A stretch of DNA of 64,000 nt from Bacteroidia bacterium. GTDB taxonomy: Bacteria > Bacteroidota > Bacteroidia > Bacteroidales > Prolixibacteraceae. Shown here in pieces: positions 63,475 to 64,000 of this stretch. Numbering within the stretch: position 1 is the stretch's first letter; each line of letters starts with the position of its first letter. Location of the stretch: NCBI GenBank assembly GCA_026391315.1, contig JAPLDT010000098.1, positions 23,681-87,680 of the forward strand, read 5' to 3'. A model generated the notes under the pieces. The model worked only from the letters and a program-made list of their open reading frames with translations, had not been told where the DNA came from and did not search any database. Made by a program: the position numbers and the translations under genes.

Positions 63475-64000
63475 CTATTTTTGCTCCTTCAAAGGTAACT
63501 GAAGTACCTGCCCGCGCTCAAGAAGCTTAACCTTCAGAGCATCGTACGAAATATCCTGAACTGCCTGATGGTTTTCCATGGCCAGAGAGGCGGCCACAAC
63601 AGCCGACTGCCCCAAAATCATGAAGACAGGTTCCATCCGTATCGAGCCAAAAGCAATATGGCTGGCCGAAACGCAAACCGGGATCAGCAAATTGGTGCAT
63701 TCACTCTTTTTGGGCAGGATGGAGCCATAGGATATCGAATAGGGATACTTCAGGTGAACCTGTACATCCCCTTCATTCTGTGCAGTACCGGCAGAGGTCA
63801 GGTAACGCTGCACATTGTGTGAATCCATGCCATACGAACCCATTCCCACAGGATCCGAAACTGCCTTTTTGTTGGTCACCTCCAGCTCGGTAGTCACGAA
63901 AACACCCACCATTCTTCTTGCCTCACGGATGTAAAGCTGCCTCGGCCAGTTACCGTTGTCTTTGAATTCATCTGCCGCCAGTCCCCATTTCGCCATCTTA
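63475..64000 (-). CDS. FAD-dependent oxidoreductase, C-terminal part
   Basis: The frame is open to the window edge, so the N-terminal FAD-binding half is missing. The last ~175 residues match secreted FAD-dependent oxidoreductases of Bacteroidota (often called xanthan lyase-like): NWPRQLYIREARRMVGVFVT, GSYGMDSHNVQRYLT, YSISYGSILPKKSECTNLLI and MEPVFMILGQSAVVAASLAM. The substrate is unknown. It converges with rlmF, the stops being only 13 bases apart. Confidence 0.82.
   Translation of the reverse strand, partial: KMAKWGLAADEFKDNGNWPRQLYIREARRMVGVFVTTELEVTNKKAVSDPVGMGSYGMDSHNVQRYLTSAGTAQNEGDVQVHLKYPYSISYGSILPKKSECTNLLIPVCVSASHIAFGSIRMEPVFMILGQSAVVAASLAMENHQAVQDISYDALKVKLLERGQVLQLPLKEQK

Overview
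The window looks like a Bacteroidota chromosome, most likely Bacteroidales/Marinilabiliales-like. The reasons are a SusC/SusD pair under an ECF-sigma/FecR pair, an S46 dipeptidyl-peptidase, DUF4251 and DUF6807 proteins, Tat-leader Gfo/Idh/MocA oxidoreductases, weak ribosome binding sites and a moderate, AT-leaning base composition. The lineage call rests on gene content only. No tRNA, rRNA, CRISPR array or complete insertion sequence was seen.

Positions 1-30.0 kb hold one long minus-strand polysaccharide utilisation locus. In transcription order it runs: ECF sigma factor, FecR anti-sigma, SusC, SusD, a strong hairpin terminator, a NagX-like membrane acyltransferase, GH20, a 984-residue secreted protein of unassigned family, GH35, GH127, an M55 D-aminopeptidase, a Tat-exported DegT-type aminotransferase, a lipoprotein beta-propeller, a GC-rich GH42-like hydrolase, GH172, a second exported DegT protein, a ceramidase-like protein, a second M55 copy and a second NagX-like gene cut by the window edge. 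The enzymes predict a glycan with beta-galactose, N-acetylhexosamine and furanosidic (arabinofuranose or fructofuranose-type) linkages. A decayed zeta-toxin module lies between the FecR and sigma genes.

Positions 30.2-37.2 kb hold a plus-strand efflux operon (two HlyD-type adaptors, a MacB-type permease and a TolC-type channel) with no ATPase gene, then an M28 peptidase gene broken by an internal deletion. Positions 37.2-41.1 kb are an accessory stretch: a MazF-like toxin pair, DUF4251, SnoaL-like, methyltransferase and TPR genes, interleaved with dispersed repeats. A DPP7-type S46 peptidase follows.

Positions 43.6-55.2 kb are a sugar or small-molecule catabolic region: two DUF6807 proteins (one fused to ThuA), two Tat-leader Gfo/Idh/MocA oxidoreductases, a UroD-like protein, an amidohydrolase, a sugar isomerase/epimerase and a dicarboxylate/amino-acid symporter. 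A REP-associated transposase sits in the middle, with its palindrome inside its own reading frame and across its stop codon.

Positions 55.5-59.5 kb carry a nickel-pincer cofactor operon: a NikR-like regulator lacking most canonical Ni ligands, then larE, larC, larB and a nickel-permease-like gene. No larA is present in the window. The right end holds an aldo/keto reductase, a GH30 enzyme that appears to have lost its catalytic nucleophile segment, rlmF, and the C-terminal part of an FAD-dependent oxidoreductase.

The most unusual signals are: an ~85-bp repeat found four times exactly at gene borders; the transposase that carries its own REP; the exported sugar aminotransferases; the NikR lacking Ni ligands; and several in-place gene lesions (GH30, M28, zeta toxin).
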